The position numbers and the translations under genes were made by a program. A DNA stretch of 64,000 nucleotides, from the NCBI RefSeq assembly GCF_009866765.1, contig NZ_CP019431.1, positions 434,001 through 498,000 of the forward strand, written 5' to 3'. This document shows, piece after piece, positions 47,932-57,318 of this stretch (position 1 is the stretch's first letter; the number at the start of each line of letters is the position of its first letter). The notes under the pieces are model-generated. The model searched no databases, had not been told where the DNA came from, and saw only the letters and a list, made by a program, of their open reading frames with translations. This stretch comes from Pseudomonas sp. S35 (lineage in GTDB: Bacteria > Pseudomonadota > Gammaproteobacteria > Pseudomonadales > Pseudomonadaceae).

Positions 47932-48438
47932 ATGAATCCGGCCATGTTGCGGGCGCTGTTGCTGTTGTTGCCCTTGGGCTACGGGCTGACGCTGGCGTGG
48001 CAGGAATGGCTGTTTCGTCAAACCCGGGAAGTGGCCGTGCAGGTGCTGCCGGCGCCGGTGATCGGCGTGCCGCAACCCGTCGCGCTCAATACCCAGGCGG
48101 TGGCGACGGTGTTTGGCATGACCGCGCAAGGCCGCCCTTTGAACAGCAAAGAACCGCTGACGCTGCACGCCACTGTGGTTGCCGATGGCAGCGATTCTCG
48201 TGCCTTGCTGGCGGGCCCCGACGGGACGCGTTTTTACCACGCCGGCGAGCGATTGCCGGGCGGCAGTCTGCTGCGGCGCATCGAAAGTGCGCAGGTGGTG
48301 TTGTGGCGCCAGGGCCGTGAGGAGTTGCTGGTCCTGCATACACCGGGCGGGCACTTTTTGCCGGCGGCGCAGGCGCGCAGTCTGGCGGCGCCCTCTGTTC
48401 ATTTTCGACCGACGGTCGAGCAACCCGGGAGTGACTAA
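47932..48438 (+). CDS. gspC: GspC-like type II secretion inner-membrane protein, no PDZ domain
   Basis: Protein of 168 residues: one transmembrane helix (about 5-24, LRALLLLLPLGYGLTLAW), then a GspC homology region (about 50-135) with VFGMTAQGRPLNS and RFYHAGERLPGGSLLRRIE, which contacts the secretin N0 domain. The C-terminal PDZ or coiled-coil part of many GspC/XcpP proteins is absent. Start ATG at 47932 has GGGGA 5 bases before. First gene of gspCDEFGHIJKLM. Confidence 0.82.
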   Translation: MNPAMLRALLLLLPLGYGLTLAWQEWLFRQTREVAVQVLPAPVIGVPQPVALNTQAVATVFGMTAQGRPLNSKEPLTLHATVVADGSDSRALLAGPDGTRFYHAGERLPGGSLLRRIESAQVVLWRQGREELLVLHTPGGHFLPAAQARSLAAPSVHFRPTVEQPGSD

Positions 48439-48442
48439 GTCC

Positions 48443-50305
48443 ATGAGTCGCACAGGTGCTGTAGGGACGCTCATGCTGGGCATGCTGCTGTCTATCGGAC
48501 ACGCGTCGGCGGCAGAGCCGCGTTGGCAGTTGGCGATGAACAACGCCCAATTGCGCGATGTGGTCGAGGAAATGTCGACCATCCTCGACACAACGGTAAT
48601 CCTCGACCCCAAAATTGACGGCCGAATTACCGTTGTGTCTCGCCAGGCGTTGGATCGCGAGGGCGTGCGGCGGCTGTTCTACAGCGTGCTCGATGCCCAT
48701 GATTTCAGCGTGATCGACCAGGGCGACCAGTTGCTGATTGTTCCCGCGACCCAGGCCAAGACCCAGGCCAGCACTGGCGACGAGCGAACGTCGGCGGCGC
48801 AGCAGTTCGTCACGCAAGTCATCGCGTTGGGCGCCAGCAGTGCGGCGGACCTGGCGGGGCTGGTGCGGCCATTGATTTCAGCCAATGGCTACGTCGGGCC
48901 CTCGGTGTCCGCCAATGCCCTGGTGATTACCGACACTGCGCGCAACGTGCAACGCATTGGCGATGTCGTTCGGCAACTGGATTCCGGCGCGAAGAATGCC
49001 CATGAGCTGGTGGAGTTGCGCCACGGTGTGGCCGCGGATATCGCACGGCTGATGGAGGCGTCCATCGGTAAGCAGGCGGCCGACAGTGCCATCCAGGTCC
49101 TGGCTGACCCGCGCAGTAACCGCTTGGTGATCGTCGGCACGGCGGCGGTGCGCCAGCGTCTGGTGCAACTGGCACGCAGCCTGGATACCGCGACGCCCGC
49201 GCGCTTGGACAATGCCCGTGTCATTCGCCTGCGCTACAGCGACGCCAAGCAATTGGCCGAGGTGCTGGACTCCATGGGACAGAGCATGAAGTCCCAACCT
49301 GGCATCGTGAGCCTGAAAGATGCGACGGCCGCAGCGCCGTTCATGGTCAGGGCCGATGAAAGCCAGAATGCCCTGGTGGTGGTTGCCGAAGCGACGCAAC
49401 TGGCCACCCTTGAGGGCATCGTGCGCGAGCTGGACCAGCCTCGGGCCCAGGTGTTGATTCACGCGGCCATTGTGGAAGTCAGCGGCGATATCAGCGAGGC
49501 GCTCGGGGTGCAATGGGCGCTCAATCGCGGCGATGGGCAGGGGCTTATCAACTTCCCCGGTACCGGCATCCCGATCCTTGGCGCCCTCACGTTCGATGAT
49601 AAGACCGCCGTGCCGGAAGGCGCCCTGCTCAGGCTGGGCGGCGATCGTTTCGGTGCGCTGGTCTCCGCCCTGGCCAGCAATACGCGCAGTAACCTGCTAT
49701 CGACGCCGAGCCTGCTGACCCTGGACAACCAGGAAGCAGAAATCATTGTCGGCCAGAACGTACCGTTCAAGACGGGCTCCTACGCCACCAACAGCAGCGG
49801 TGCGGATAACCCCTTCACCACGGTGGAGCGCAAGGACGTCGGGATCAGCCTCAAGATCAAGCCCTATATCAACGAAGGCTCGACCCTGCGCCTGGAAGTG
49901 GCGCAAGAGGTCTCCGATATCGCCCCGGCGGTCGCCGGGGTTGATTCCTCGGACCTGATCACTAATAAGCGCGCGCTGAAAAGCACGATCCTGGCAGACG
50001 ACGGCGAGATCATTGTGATCGGTGGCCTGATCAAGGACAGCGTGCGCACCCAGACCAGCGGCGTGCCGCTGTTGCGCGATATTCCCTACCTCGGCGCGTT
50101 GTTTCGCTGGAGCCGTGATACCCAGGTCAAGAGCAACCTGATGGTGTTCCTGCGCCCCACGATCGTGCGCAGTGGCCAGGACCTTTCCAAGATCAGCCAG
50201 GCGCGTTATCAGGACCTGCGCGATGAGCGCCAGTCGGGGCCGCCGTTGCCCGATGAGGCGGCACGTTTGTTCGACCCGCGCCGGTCGGCGCAGGGTGAGC
50301 GATGA
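48443..50305 (+). CDS. gspD: GspD type II secretion secretin
   Basis: Secretin of 620 residues forming the outer-membrane pore. Signal peptide about 1-24 (HASA). N0 domain (about 28-100, NAQLRDVVEEMSTILDTTVILDPKIDG), three N1-N3 repeats (about 115-345) such as LVELRHGVAADIARLM, then the secretin core (about 370-590) with LLSTPSLLTLDNQEAEI and VGQNVPFKTG. Starts 4 bases after gspC and overlaps gspE by 4. No pilotin gene was found nearby. Confidence 0.94.
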   Translation: MSRTGAVGTLMLGMLLSIGHASAAEPRWQLAMNNAQLRDVVEEMSTILDTTVILDPKIDGRITVVSRQALDREGVRRLFYSVLDAHDFSVIDQGDQLLIVPATQAKTQASTGDERTSAAQQFVTQVIALGASSAADLAGLVRPLISANGYVGPSVSANALVITDTARNVQRIGDVVRQLDSGAKNAHELVELRHGVAADIARLMEASIGKQAADSAIQVLADPRSNRLVIVGTAAVRQRLVQLARSLDTATPARLDNARVIRLRYSDAKQLAEVLDSMGQSMKSQPGIVSLKDATAAAPFMVRADESQNALVVVAEATQLATLEGIVRELDQPRAQVLIHAAIVEVSGDISEALGVQWALNRGDGQGLINFPGTGIPILGALTFDDKTAVPEGALLRLGGDRFGALVSALASNTRSNLLSTPSLLTLDNQEAEIIVGQNVPFKTGSYATNSSGADNPFTTVERKDVGISLKIKPYINEGSTLRLEVAQEVSDIAPAVAGVDSSDLITNKRALKSTILADDGEIIVIGGLIKDSVRTQTSGVPLLRDIPYLGALFRWSRDTQVKSNLMVFLRPTIVRSGQDLSKISQARYQDLRDERQSGPPLPDEAARLFDPRRSAQGER

Positions 50306-51750
50306 AGCCTTTGCCCTTCGGGTTTTCCCGGCGTTTTGGCGTAGTGATCGACGCTGGGCATTTGGCCGTTCGAGGGGATGCGCCGCTGAGCGCGATTGCC
50401 GAGGCCCGCCGCCTGAGCGATCACGAGTTGCCGCTGCGTCTGCTCACCGACGAAGCCTTCGCCCTCGCGTTGGCCAGGATTTACAGCGAGGGGCAAACAG
50501 CCGCCGAGCAAGTTGCCCAAGGGTTGGACGATGAGCTGGACCTGCTCAGCCTGGTGGACCAGGTGCCGCAGACCGCTGACTTGCTGGAGCAGCAAGGCGA
50601 CGCTCCGATCATTCGGTTGATCAACGCATTGCTCAGTGAGGCGGTGCGGGAAAAAGCCTCGGATGTTCACCTTGAAACCTTCGAGCACACACTGGTGGTG
50701 CGCATGCGTGTCGATGGGCAATTGCGCGAAATGCTGCGGCCACGGCGTGAGTTGGCGACGTTGCTGGTGTCGCGGATCAAGGTCATGGCGCGCCTGGACA
50801 TCGCTGAAAAGCGTGTGCCACAGGACGGTCGCATCGCGTTGCGCCTGGCAGGGCACGAAGTGGACGTGCGGGTTTCCACACTGCCTTCGGCCCATGGCGA
50901 GCGCGTGGTACTGCGCTTGCTCGACAAACAGGCCGGACGCCTGCAACTGGCCCGTCTGGGCATGGCGCCGAGCACCCTTGGGCCGTTGCAGCAACTGCTC
51001 GGCCGGCCCCACGGGATTTTCCTGGTGACCGGCCCCACCGGTTCAGGCAAGACCACCAGTTTGTATGCCGCACTGGCCCATCTCAACGACCAGACCCGCA
51101 ACATCCTGACAGTTGAAGACCCGATTGAATATCACCTGCCGGGCATCGGCCAGACGCCGGTCAACCCGAAGGTCGAGATGACGTTTGCGCGAGGCCTGCG
51201 GGCGATTCTGCGCCAGGACCCGGATGTGGTGATGGTGGGCGAGATCCGTGACTGTGAAACCGCTGACATCGCGGTTCAGGCTTCGCTCACAGGGCATTTG
51301 GTGCTGTCGACGCTCCACACCAACAGTGCCATCGGCGCGGTGACGCGTCTGCTGGACATGGGCGTGGATGCCTATCTGCTGGCGTCGTCGTTGGTCGGCG
51401 TGTTGGCGCAACGGCTGGTGCGCGCGTTGTGCCCGGCCTGCAAGATCGCCGTCGTGGCCGACGCCGAGGTCTGTCGGCGGTTGGGGCTGGACCCCACCAA
51501 GGCGCCACGCGTGTTCACGCCGGTTGGCTGCGAGCAATGCCGCCAGGGGTATTGCGCACGTATCGGTATCTACGAATTGGTGAGGGTCACGCCCGTGCTG
51601 GCGGCACTGATTCATCAGGGGGCCAGTGAGCAAGTGTTGCTGGCTGAGGCACGGCGCGATGCATGCAGCCTGTTTGAGGATGGCCGCCGTCGGGTGCTGG
51701 AAGGCGAGACCAGCGTCGATGAGCTGCTGCGGGTCACTCAGGAGGACTGA
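50302..51750 (+). CDS. gspE: GspE type II secretion ATPase
   Basis: Cytoplasmic hexameric ATPase of 482 residues powering pseudopilus assembly. Walker A GPTGSGKTTSLY (about 242-253), Asp box LTVEDPIEYHLPGIGQ, Walker B VVMVGEIRDCETADIA, His box STLHTNSAIGA. The zinc tetracysteine loop is intact (CPACK ... CEQC, about 375-415). The N-terminal domain that binds GspL is shorter than in Xcp systems. Overlaps gspD by 4 bases. Confidence 0.95.
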   Translation: MKPLPFGFSRRFGVVIDAGHLAVRGDAPLSAIAEARRLSDHELPLRLLTDEAFALALARIYSEGQTAAEQVAQGLDDELDLLSLVDQVPQTADLLEQQGDAPIIRLINALLSEAVREKASDVHLETFEHTLVVRMRVDGQLREMLRPRRELATLLVSRIKVMARLDIAEKRVPQDGRIALRLAGHEVDVRVSTLPSAHGERVVLRLLDKQAGRLQLARLGMAPSTLGPLQQLLGRPHGIFLVTGPTGSGKTTSLYAALAHLNDQTRNILTVEDPIEYHLPGIGQTPVNPKVEMTFARGLRAILRQDPDVVMVGEIRDCETADIAVQASLTGHLVLSTLHTNSAIGAVTRLLDMGVDAYLLASSLVGVLAQRLVRALCPACKIAVVADAEVCRRLGLDPTKAPRVFTPVGCEQCRQGYCARIGIYELVRVTPVLAALIHQGASEQVLLAEARRDACSLFEDGRRRVLEGETSVDELLRVTQED

Positions 51751-51752
51751 CC

Positions 51753-52955
51753 ATGCCCACCTATGACTATCGAGCCCAGGACCGCCACGGCCGCCCGTGC
51801 AAGGGCCGGCAAGAGGCGGACAGCCCGCGCCATGCCCGGCAATTGCTGCGTGAGCGCGGGCTGCTGCCGAGTCAGATGCGCTTGGCGAGCGAGCGCGTGG
51901 GCCCTGCGGGAGCGGCGGCAGGGCTGGGTGCCGCTGACCTGGCGCTGCTGACCCTGCAACTGTCGACCCTGGTTCAGGCTGGGTTGCCGCTGGAGCAGGC
52001 ACTGCAAGCGGTGGTGCAGCAAAGCCAGAAACGACGGGTCAGTGGCCTGCTTTCGCAGGTACGTGACCGGGTGATGGAAGGGCAGTCCCTGGCCTCGGCC
52101 CTCGGCGCCTATCCACGGGCATTTCCCGATGTGTTTCGCGCCACCATTGCGGCGGGTGAGCGCTGTGGCCATCTGGGACAGGTGCTTGAGCAGTTGGCCG
52201 CCTACACCGAAGCCCGCCAGGCATCGCGGCAGAAGATCCAGCTGGCGTTGGTGTATCCGGCCCTGTTGATGTTCGCCTGCCTGGCCATCGTCGGTTTCCT
52301 GCTGGGTTACGTGGTGCCGGATGTGGTGAAGATCTTTGTCGACAGCGGCCAGCCACTGCCCTGGCTGACCCACGCCATGATCACCGTCAGCCACGGTTTG
52401 CGTGCCTATGGCTGGGCGCTGGCGTTGATGCTGTTGGGGTTGGGCGTGCTGCTGCGCTGGAGCTTGCATCAGCCGCACTGGCGCTGGCGGTGGCACTGCC
52501 AGGCACTGCGCCTGCCGTTGTTGGGGGGCGTCTTTCGTGAGATGGAGGCGGCGCGCTTCGCCAGCACCCTGGCGATCCTGGGCAAAAGTGCGGTGCCCCT
52601 GGTGGACGCCCTGGAAATTGCCGCGGCGGTGATCGGCAACGTGACCATTCGCGCCCGAATGGGCGATGTCGCGCGTGCGGTCCGGGAGGGCGGCACGCTG
52701 ACCCGTGGCCTCGACGCCAGCGGCGATATACCGCCGTTGATGTTGCACATGATCGCCAGCGGCGAACGCGCCGGCGAACTCGACAGGATGTTGGCGCGTG
52801 CCGCCGAACAACAGGAAAAAAGCCTCGCCGCCCGTATCACGCTGGTGGTGAGTTTGTTTGAGCCGGCGATGCTGGTGGTGATGGGCGGCGTAGTGCTGCT
52901 GATTGTCATGGCCATTCTGCTGCCGATCCTCAGCCTTAACCAACTGGTGAACTGA
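51753..52955 (+). CDS. gspF: GspF type II secretion inner-membrane protein
   Basis: Polytopic platform protein of 400 residues. Two repeated T2SSF domains (about 68-190 and 270-393) carry the family pattern QLSTLVQAGLPLEQAL and FASTLAILGKSAVPLVDALEIAA, with membrane helices near 167-195, 220-240 and 365-395. It anchors GspE and guides pseudopilin assembly. Two bases after gspE. Confidence 0.94.
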   Translation: MPTYDYRAQDRHGRPCKGRQEADSPRHARQLLRERGLLPSQMRLASERVGPAGAAAGLGAADLALLTLQLSTLVQAGLPLEQALQAVVQQSQKRRVSGLLSQVRDRVMEGQSLASALGAYPRAFPDVFRATIAAGERCGHLGQVLEQLAAYTEARQASRQKIQLALVYPALLMFACLAIVGFLLGYVVPDVVKIFVDSGQPLPWLTHAMITVSHGLRAYGWALALMLLGLGVLLRWSLHQPHWRWRWHCQALRLPLLGGVFREMEAARFASTLAILGKSAVPLVDALEIAAAVIGNVTIRARMGDVARAVREGGTLTRGLDASGDIPPLMLHMIASGERAGELDRMLARAAEQQEKSLAARITLVVSLFEPAMLVVMGGVVLLIVMAILLPILSLNQLVN

Positions 52956-53399
52956 ATGCTGAAAATGCCCAACGGCCAACGTGGTTTTACCTTGATCGAA
53001 ATCATGGTGGTGGTTGTCATCATTGGGGTGCTGGGGGCCATTGTGGTGCCGCAGTTCATGGGCCGGCCCGACCAGGCCAAGGTGACAGCGGCCAAGACCG
53101 ACGTGCAGGCGGTCGCCACCAGCCTGGAGATGTACCGGCTCGACAACGGCCATTACCCCTCGACGTTGCAAGGCCTTGAGGCCTTGAGCAAACGCCCGGC
53201 TGGCACGCCCGTGCCGAGGAGCTGGAACCCTCAGGGTTACCTGAAAAGCGTGCCGGTCGATCCCTGGGGCACCCCCTATCAATACCTGAATCCTGGGGTG
53301 CGTGCTGGCAACGGTGGTTATGACCTGTACTCCCTGGGTTCCGATGGCGTGGCGGGTGGCGAAGGCCATGGCGCTGATATCGGCAACTGGGGGGACTGA
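52956..53399 (+). CDS. gspG: GspG major pseudopilin
   Basis: Major pseudopilin of 147 residues. Prepilin peptidase site QRG/FTLIEIM with Gly-1, Phe+1 and Glu+5, hydrophobic helix, then the family YPSTLQGLEAL and DPWGTPYQYLNPG (calcium-loop region) ending GADIGNWGD. Processing must use a prepilin peptidase encoded elsewhere, as none is in the window. Begins directly after the gspF stop. Confidence 0.96.
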   Translation: MLKMPNGQRGFTLIEIMVVVVIIGVLGAIVVPQFMGRPDQAKVTAAKTDVQAVATSLEMYRLDNGHYPSTLQGLEALSKRPAGTPVPRSWNPQGYLKSVPVDPWGTPYQYLNPGVRAGNGGYDLYSLGSDGVAGGEGHGADIGNWGD

Positions 53400-53402
53400 C
53401 CC

Positions 53403-53864
53403 GTGCCCAGGCACAGCCGCGGTTTTACCTTGCTGGAACTGATGGTGGTGATTGCACTGATGGGCATCGTGCTGGGCGCGGTCGGCCTGACGACCGGCAA
53501 CACCCCTGGCCGTCAGGCGCGGCAGGAAGCCGGCGAGGTGGTGAAACTGATCGAGCACCTGCGCGAGCAAGCGGTGATCGAGGGGCGCGAGTACGGCGTG
53601 CGCGTGCGGCGTGATGGGTACCAGGTCTACCGCCTTGACCCTCAGGGCTGGCAGCAGACGGGTGCAGCCCAGCGGCTGGCAGAAGGCATGCAGTTTCATC
53701 TTGAACAGGAAGGCCGGCGCTTGAGCCTTGAGAGCGTCGCGCCGCAATTGCTGATGCTCAGCAGCGATGAAGTCAGTGCGTTTGTCTGGTCTTTTGCCTT
53801 CGAGGAGCAGGTGTGGGCGCGGGTTGTCAGTGATGGGGTGGGAGCGTTGTCCAGTGAAAGCTAA
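53403..53864 (+). CDS. gspH: GspH minor pseudopilin
   Basis: Minor pseudopilin of 153 residues with leader SRG/FTLLELMVVIALMGI, Glu+5 present, and a beta-rich globular domain (HLREQAVIEGREYGV). GTG start 3 bases after gspG. Its end overlaps the gspI start by 11 bases. Confidence 0.9.
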   Translation: MPRHSRGFTLLELMVVIALMGIVLGAVGLTTGNTPGRQARQEAGEVVKLIEHLREQAVIEGREYGVRVRRDGYQVYRLDPQGWQQTGAAQRLAEGMQFHLEQEGRRLSLESVAPQLLMLSSDEVSAFVWSFAFEEQVWARVVSDGVGALSSES

Positions 53865-54249
53865 GCACCGGCGCCGCCGCAATCGCCGGGCCAACACCCG
53901 TGGTTTCACCTTGTTGGAAGTCATGATTGCGTTGGTGGTTTTCGCCACGCTCGCGGGCGCGGTTATTACCGCCAATCACTACTCATTGCGCCAGACTGCG
54001 CGGCTGCAAGAGCGTATCCAGTGTGCCTGGGTCGCCGATAACCGATTGAGCGAGCTGCGCTTGCAGCCGGCCTCCTCCGGGCGCCAGCAATTGCTGCAAC
54101 GCTTTGATGGGCGAGATTGGGTGGTCGACCAAGTGATCACGCCAGCCACTGATCCTCGCCTGCTCAAGGTCGATATCAGCGTAAGCGCTGCCGGCAGTGA
54201 TCAGCCGGTCTATCGCACGCAGGGTTGGATACCCGCCGCAGATGGATAA
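53854..54249 (+). CDS. gspI: GspI minor pseudopilin
   Basis: Minor pseudopilin of 131 residues with leader TRG/FTLLEVMIALVVFA and a short C-terminal domain. GTG at 53854 gives MKAKHRRRRNRRANTRGFTL, with GGGAG about 10 bases before; an ATG at 53833 is also possible. GspI forms the tip complex with H, J and K. Overlaps both gspH and gspJ. Confidence 0.88.
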   Translation: MKAKHRRRRNRRANTRGFTLLEVMIALVVFATLAGAVITANHYSLRQTARLQERIQCAWVADNRLSELRLQPASSGRQQLLQRFDGRDWVVDQVITPATDPRLLKVDISVSAAGSDQPVYRTQGWIPAADG

Positions 54250-54790
54250 ACAGGCGGGCTTCACGCTGCTGGAACTGGTGATCGCGCTGGCGATCTTTGG
54301 CCTGCTGGGCCTTGCCAGCGCGCGCCTGTTCGACACCGTGGTGCGCGCGCAGCAGGCCACGGCCAGCCACGAACACGAGCTGCGCCGCCTGCAACGGGCG
54401 ATTGGCGTGATCGAGCGGGATGCACTGCAGGTGGCGTCCTCGGTGCTGGTCCTCGGCCCCACGACCTTGCAACTGCTGCGTACACACTGGCGCAACCCGC
54501 AGGATTTGCCGCGCAGTGAGCGTCAGCAGGTGCTCTACCGCCTGGACAAGCAAGTGTTGTGGCGTGAAAGCCGAGGCGTGGAATCAGCGGTGGTTGAACG
54601 GCAGAAACTGCTCGACGACGTGCGCATGTTGAGCTGGCGCCTGTTTGACCCTGAAACCGGATGGCACGGCGTATGGCCGGTGGGCAAAGGCGCGGCACAG
54701 AGGCCTGCACGGGCGCTGGAGGTGGTGCTGTCGGTGGGCCGTTTCGAACAGGTGCGGCGTGTCTTGCCACTGCCCCAGAGTGCCCCATGA
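54242..54790 (+). CDS. gspJ: GspJ minor pseudopilin
   Basis: Minor pseudopilin of 182 residues with leader QAG/FTLLELVIALAIFG and a beta-rich domain (DLPRSERQQVLYRLDKQVLW). Starts 8 bases inside the gspI gene and ends 4 bases inside gspK, tight coupling. The usual size for GspJ. Confidence 0.9.
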   Translation: MDKQAGFTLLELVIALAIFGLLGLASARLFDTVVRAQQATASHEHELRRLQRAIGVIERDALQVASSVLVLGPTTLQLLRTHWRNPQDLPRSERQQVLYRLDKQVLWRESRGVESAVVERQKLLDDVRMLSWRLFDPETGWHGVWPVGKGAAQRPARALEVVLSVGRFEQVRRVLPLPQSAP

Positions 54791-55647
54791 AACAGCGCCA
54801 ACAGGGTATCGCCCTGCTCAGTGTGTTGTTGGTGATGAGCCTGGCGCTGTTGTTGACCGCAGGCATGCTGCGCAGCCATCAACTGATGGTCAAGAGCAGT
54901 GCTCGCCAGGTTCATCAGGTGCAGTTGCGTCAACTGGCGCTGTCGGCCGAGGCATGGGCCTTGGTGACACTGGCGTCGACGAGCGAGGATGAGCGGGCGC
55001 GGGTGCATAACGGCCAGGCGTGGGCACGCATGAGTTGGCCGTTTGAGGGGCAAGACGCACGCATCACGCTGCGGGTTGAAGACCTTTCTGCGCGCTTCAA
55101 CATCAACGCGCTGCTGGGCGGCGGGCAAGTGGATCAGGTGGTTGAGCAGCGCTGGCTGCGCTTGCTCGCCGCCCTGGGGCTGCCACCGCTGGACTTGCGC
55201 GCTGCGGGCTCGGTGGCAGAGCTGCGTGAACTCAGCCAACTGCGGCTACTGCCTGGCATCGACGGCGCAATCTTGCGACAACTGGCGCCCTGGGTCGCCT
55301 TGCTGCCCAAGGATGCCAGCCTGAACATCAACACTGCGCGGCCCCGGGTGCTGGCGATTCTTGACGGTGTCTCCCTGCCGATCGCCGAAGCGCTGGCGGG
55401 TCAACGGCCGGCAGCGGGTTACGCGAGCGCCCAGGCATTCACCGACGAGCCGTTGCTCGCCGGGCTGGGTGTGAACAGCCACGGGCTTGGCGTCAGCAGT
55501 CGCTGGTTTCGTATCAACGTTGACGTCCATCTGGGGGCCAGCCACCTGCGTCTGGCCAGCGAGGTTGAGCGTGACCCCAAAACCGCACGCTGGCGCGTCG
55601 TACAACGTCGCTTCCCTGCGCCGACACTGAGCGAGAACGCCTCATGA
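54787..55647 (+). CDS. gspK: GspK minor pseudopilin
   Basis: Minor pseudopilin of 286 residues capping the pseudopilus. The leader QQG/IALLSVLLVMSLALLL lacks Glu+5, which is normal for GspK. The large globular part includes NINALLGGGQVDQ and INTARPRVLAIL and SAM-like helical repeats. ATG overlaps the end of gspJ by 4 bases (ATGA). Confidence 0.92.
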   Translation: MKQRQQGIALLSVLLVMSLALLLTAGMLRSHQLMVKSSARQVHQVQLRQLALSAEAWALVTLASTSEDERARVHNGQAWARMSWPFEGQDARITLRVEDLSARFNINALLGGGQVDQVVEQRWLRLLAALGLPPLDLRAAGSVAELRELSQLRLLPGIDGAILRQLAPWVALLPKDASLNINTARPRVLAILDGVSLPIAEALAGQRPAAGYASAQAFTDEPLLAGLGVNSHGLGVSSRWFRINVDVHLGASHLRLASEVERDPKTARWRVVQRRFPAPTLSENAS

Positions 55648-56744
55648 AAACCTGGCTTCACTTAAGCGCCGAAGGCCTTGGCGGCCCGATAAGCGAATGG
55701 CCTTGCTGTGTCTGGCGGGCGGCGGATGACTGTCTTCCCATGCGCCTGATCGAGGTCGCACGCCATCTGGAGCGCCAGCCGGTCCGGTTGCTGTTGCCGA
55801 TGGAAATGTGCAGCGCTTTGCGCAGTGAGGTATGGCCTTCCACACGTCGGCCGACCGCCCAGGCGGTGGCCTTCGCCATCGAAGACCAGTTGGCCGAGGA
55901 ACTGGATGCCGTGCATGTGAGTGTGGGCCAGCGCGACGCAGCCGGCCGCATCCCGGTGCTGGTGACGCACAAGGCGCGCTTCAAGGCGTTGCTGCACGAG
56001 TTGGCGACGCTGGGCATCGAGGTGAGCAGCGTGCACGTCGACGCCGATTTGCTTGCCGACGACTGTCACGCCGCAGTGGATTGGTATGGCCGTCGTGTGG
56101 TGGGCGGGCCCATGCGCCTGGCGATCTCGGCACCCGCACTCAAGGCGCTGGAACCGTCGCTGGAAGCTCCTTTGCAGTGGCCGGATGCAGTACAAAACCA
56201 GGCGTATATCGAGGCTGCGTTATGGGGTGGCAAGGGTCAGCCGATCGATTTGTTGCAAGGTGAATTCGGCCGTGCCCGAAGACCCTGGCCCTGGTCAATT
56301 GCCGTGCTGACCGCCGCCTTGGCGTTTGTCATCGATTGGGGGTTCATGCAGGTGCGTATTCAATATGTCGAAGGGCAAGCCCGCAGTCTTCATGGCCAGA
56401 GTGTTGCGCGCTTCCAGGCGTTGTACCCGGAGCAGACGCGTATCGTCGACCTTGCCGCGCAGCTCAACGCTGTGCAAGGGCAGGCGCCGCGCGAACCTCA
56501 GACCCCATTGGTACGCCTGGTGCGCCTGACCGATCAGGTGCTCGGCGGGGCTGACGTGGAGGTACACCGCATGGAGTTTCGGCGTGGCGAGGGCTGGAAG
56601 ATTCAGTTGACGGCCCAAGGCTTCAGCACCCTGGAGCAGTTGCAAGCCCAAGCGCGCCAGAGTGGCATGCCGGTGCGGCTGGGTAACGCCAACAAGGAAG
56701 GCAATCGCGTACACGCGGTGTTGATGTTGGAGGACCCCTCATGA
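55644..56744 (+). CDS. gspL: GspL type II secretion inner-membrane protein
   Basis: Bitopic protein of 366 residues: a cytoplasmic actin-like domain (about 1-210) that recruits GspE, one transmembrane helix (about 216-235, WPWSIAVLTAALAFVIDWGF) and a periplasmic ferredoxin-like domain (about 290-366). ATG overlaps the gspK stop by 4 bases. Sequence similarity to known GspL is moderate; identity is supported by position. Confidence 0.88.
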   Translation: MKTWLHLSAEGLGGPISEWPCCVWRAADDCLPMRLIEVARHLERQPVRLLLPMEMCSALRSEVWPSTRRPTAQAVAFAIEDQLAEELDAVHVSVGQRDAAGRIPVLVTHKARFKALLHELATLGIEVSSVHVDADLLADDCHAAVDWYGRRVVGGPMRLAISAPALKALEPSLEAPLQWPDAVQNQAYIEAALWGGKGQPIDLLQGEFGRARRPWPWSIAVLTAALAFVIDWGFMQVRIQYVEGQARSLHGQSVARFQALYPEQTRIVDLAAQLNAVQGQAPREPQTPLVRLVRLTDQVLGGADVEVHRMEFRRGEGWKIQLTAQGFSTLEQLQAQARQSGMPVRLGNANKEGNRVHAVLMLEDPS

Positions 56745-57172
56745 ACGGCCTGCAAACCTGGAGGGCGCTGTCCCCTCGTGATCGATTTTTACTCGGCGTG
56801 CTGGCGACGTTTCTGATCGGTGTACTGCTATTCCACACATTGTGGCAGCCCAGCCGGCAGCGCATGGCCAGTGCCGAACGGCATTACCAGCAACAACAGG
56901 TATTGGCGCAGCAAGTGCAGCGTGCCCAGCCGCAGCGTGCCGGGGCGACGGCGGTTCAGCCCTCGGCCTCGACCATCAACGACAGCGCGGAAGCTGCGGG
57001 GCTCAAGGTTGATCACGTCGAGGTGCAAAGCGAGCGATTGCGTTTGACCGTCAGCGGCGAAGCGACGGCGTTGCTCGGTTGGTTGGCGGCGCTGGAACGG
57101 GATGCGGGGGCCTTCGAGGGACTCACGCTGGAGAAGCGCGATAACCGCCTGGAGGCTCGACTTGAACTGTAG
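56741..57172 (+). CDS. gspM: GspM type II secretion inner-membrane protein
   Basis: Protein of 143 residues with a short cytoplasmic start, one transmembrane helix (about 16-33, FLLGVLATFLIGVLLFHTLW) and a periplasmic ferredoxin-like domain (VDHVEVQSERLRLTVSGEA). Partner of GspL. ATG overlaps gspL by 4 bases. Last gene of the operon; no gspN or prepilin peptidase follows. Confidence 0.88.
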   Translation: MNGLQTWRALSPRDRFLLGVLATFLIGVLLFHTLWQPSRQRMASAERHYQQQQVLAQQVQRAQPQRAGATAVQPSASTINDSAEAAGLKVDHVEVQSERLRLTVSGEATALLGWLAALERDAGAFEGLTLEKRDNRLEARLEL

Positions 57173-57318
57173 AGCATCGTCCGTGCTAGGAGGTTTCGCG
57201 CTCTGTTAAGGATTTTTCCTACGTCTTCGTTCATCCATTTGCCCGAATATTTAGCCCCGCAGACCGTTGGTCTGGGCCTGTAATGTGTATTTTAAAAGAG
57301 TGATCAGGTGATAAAACG

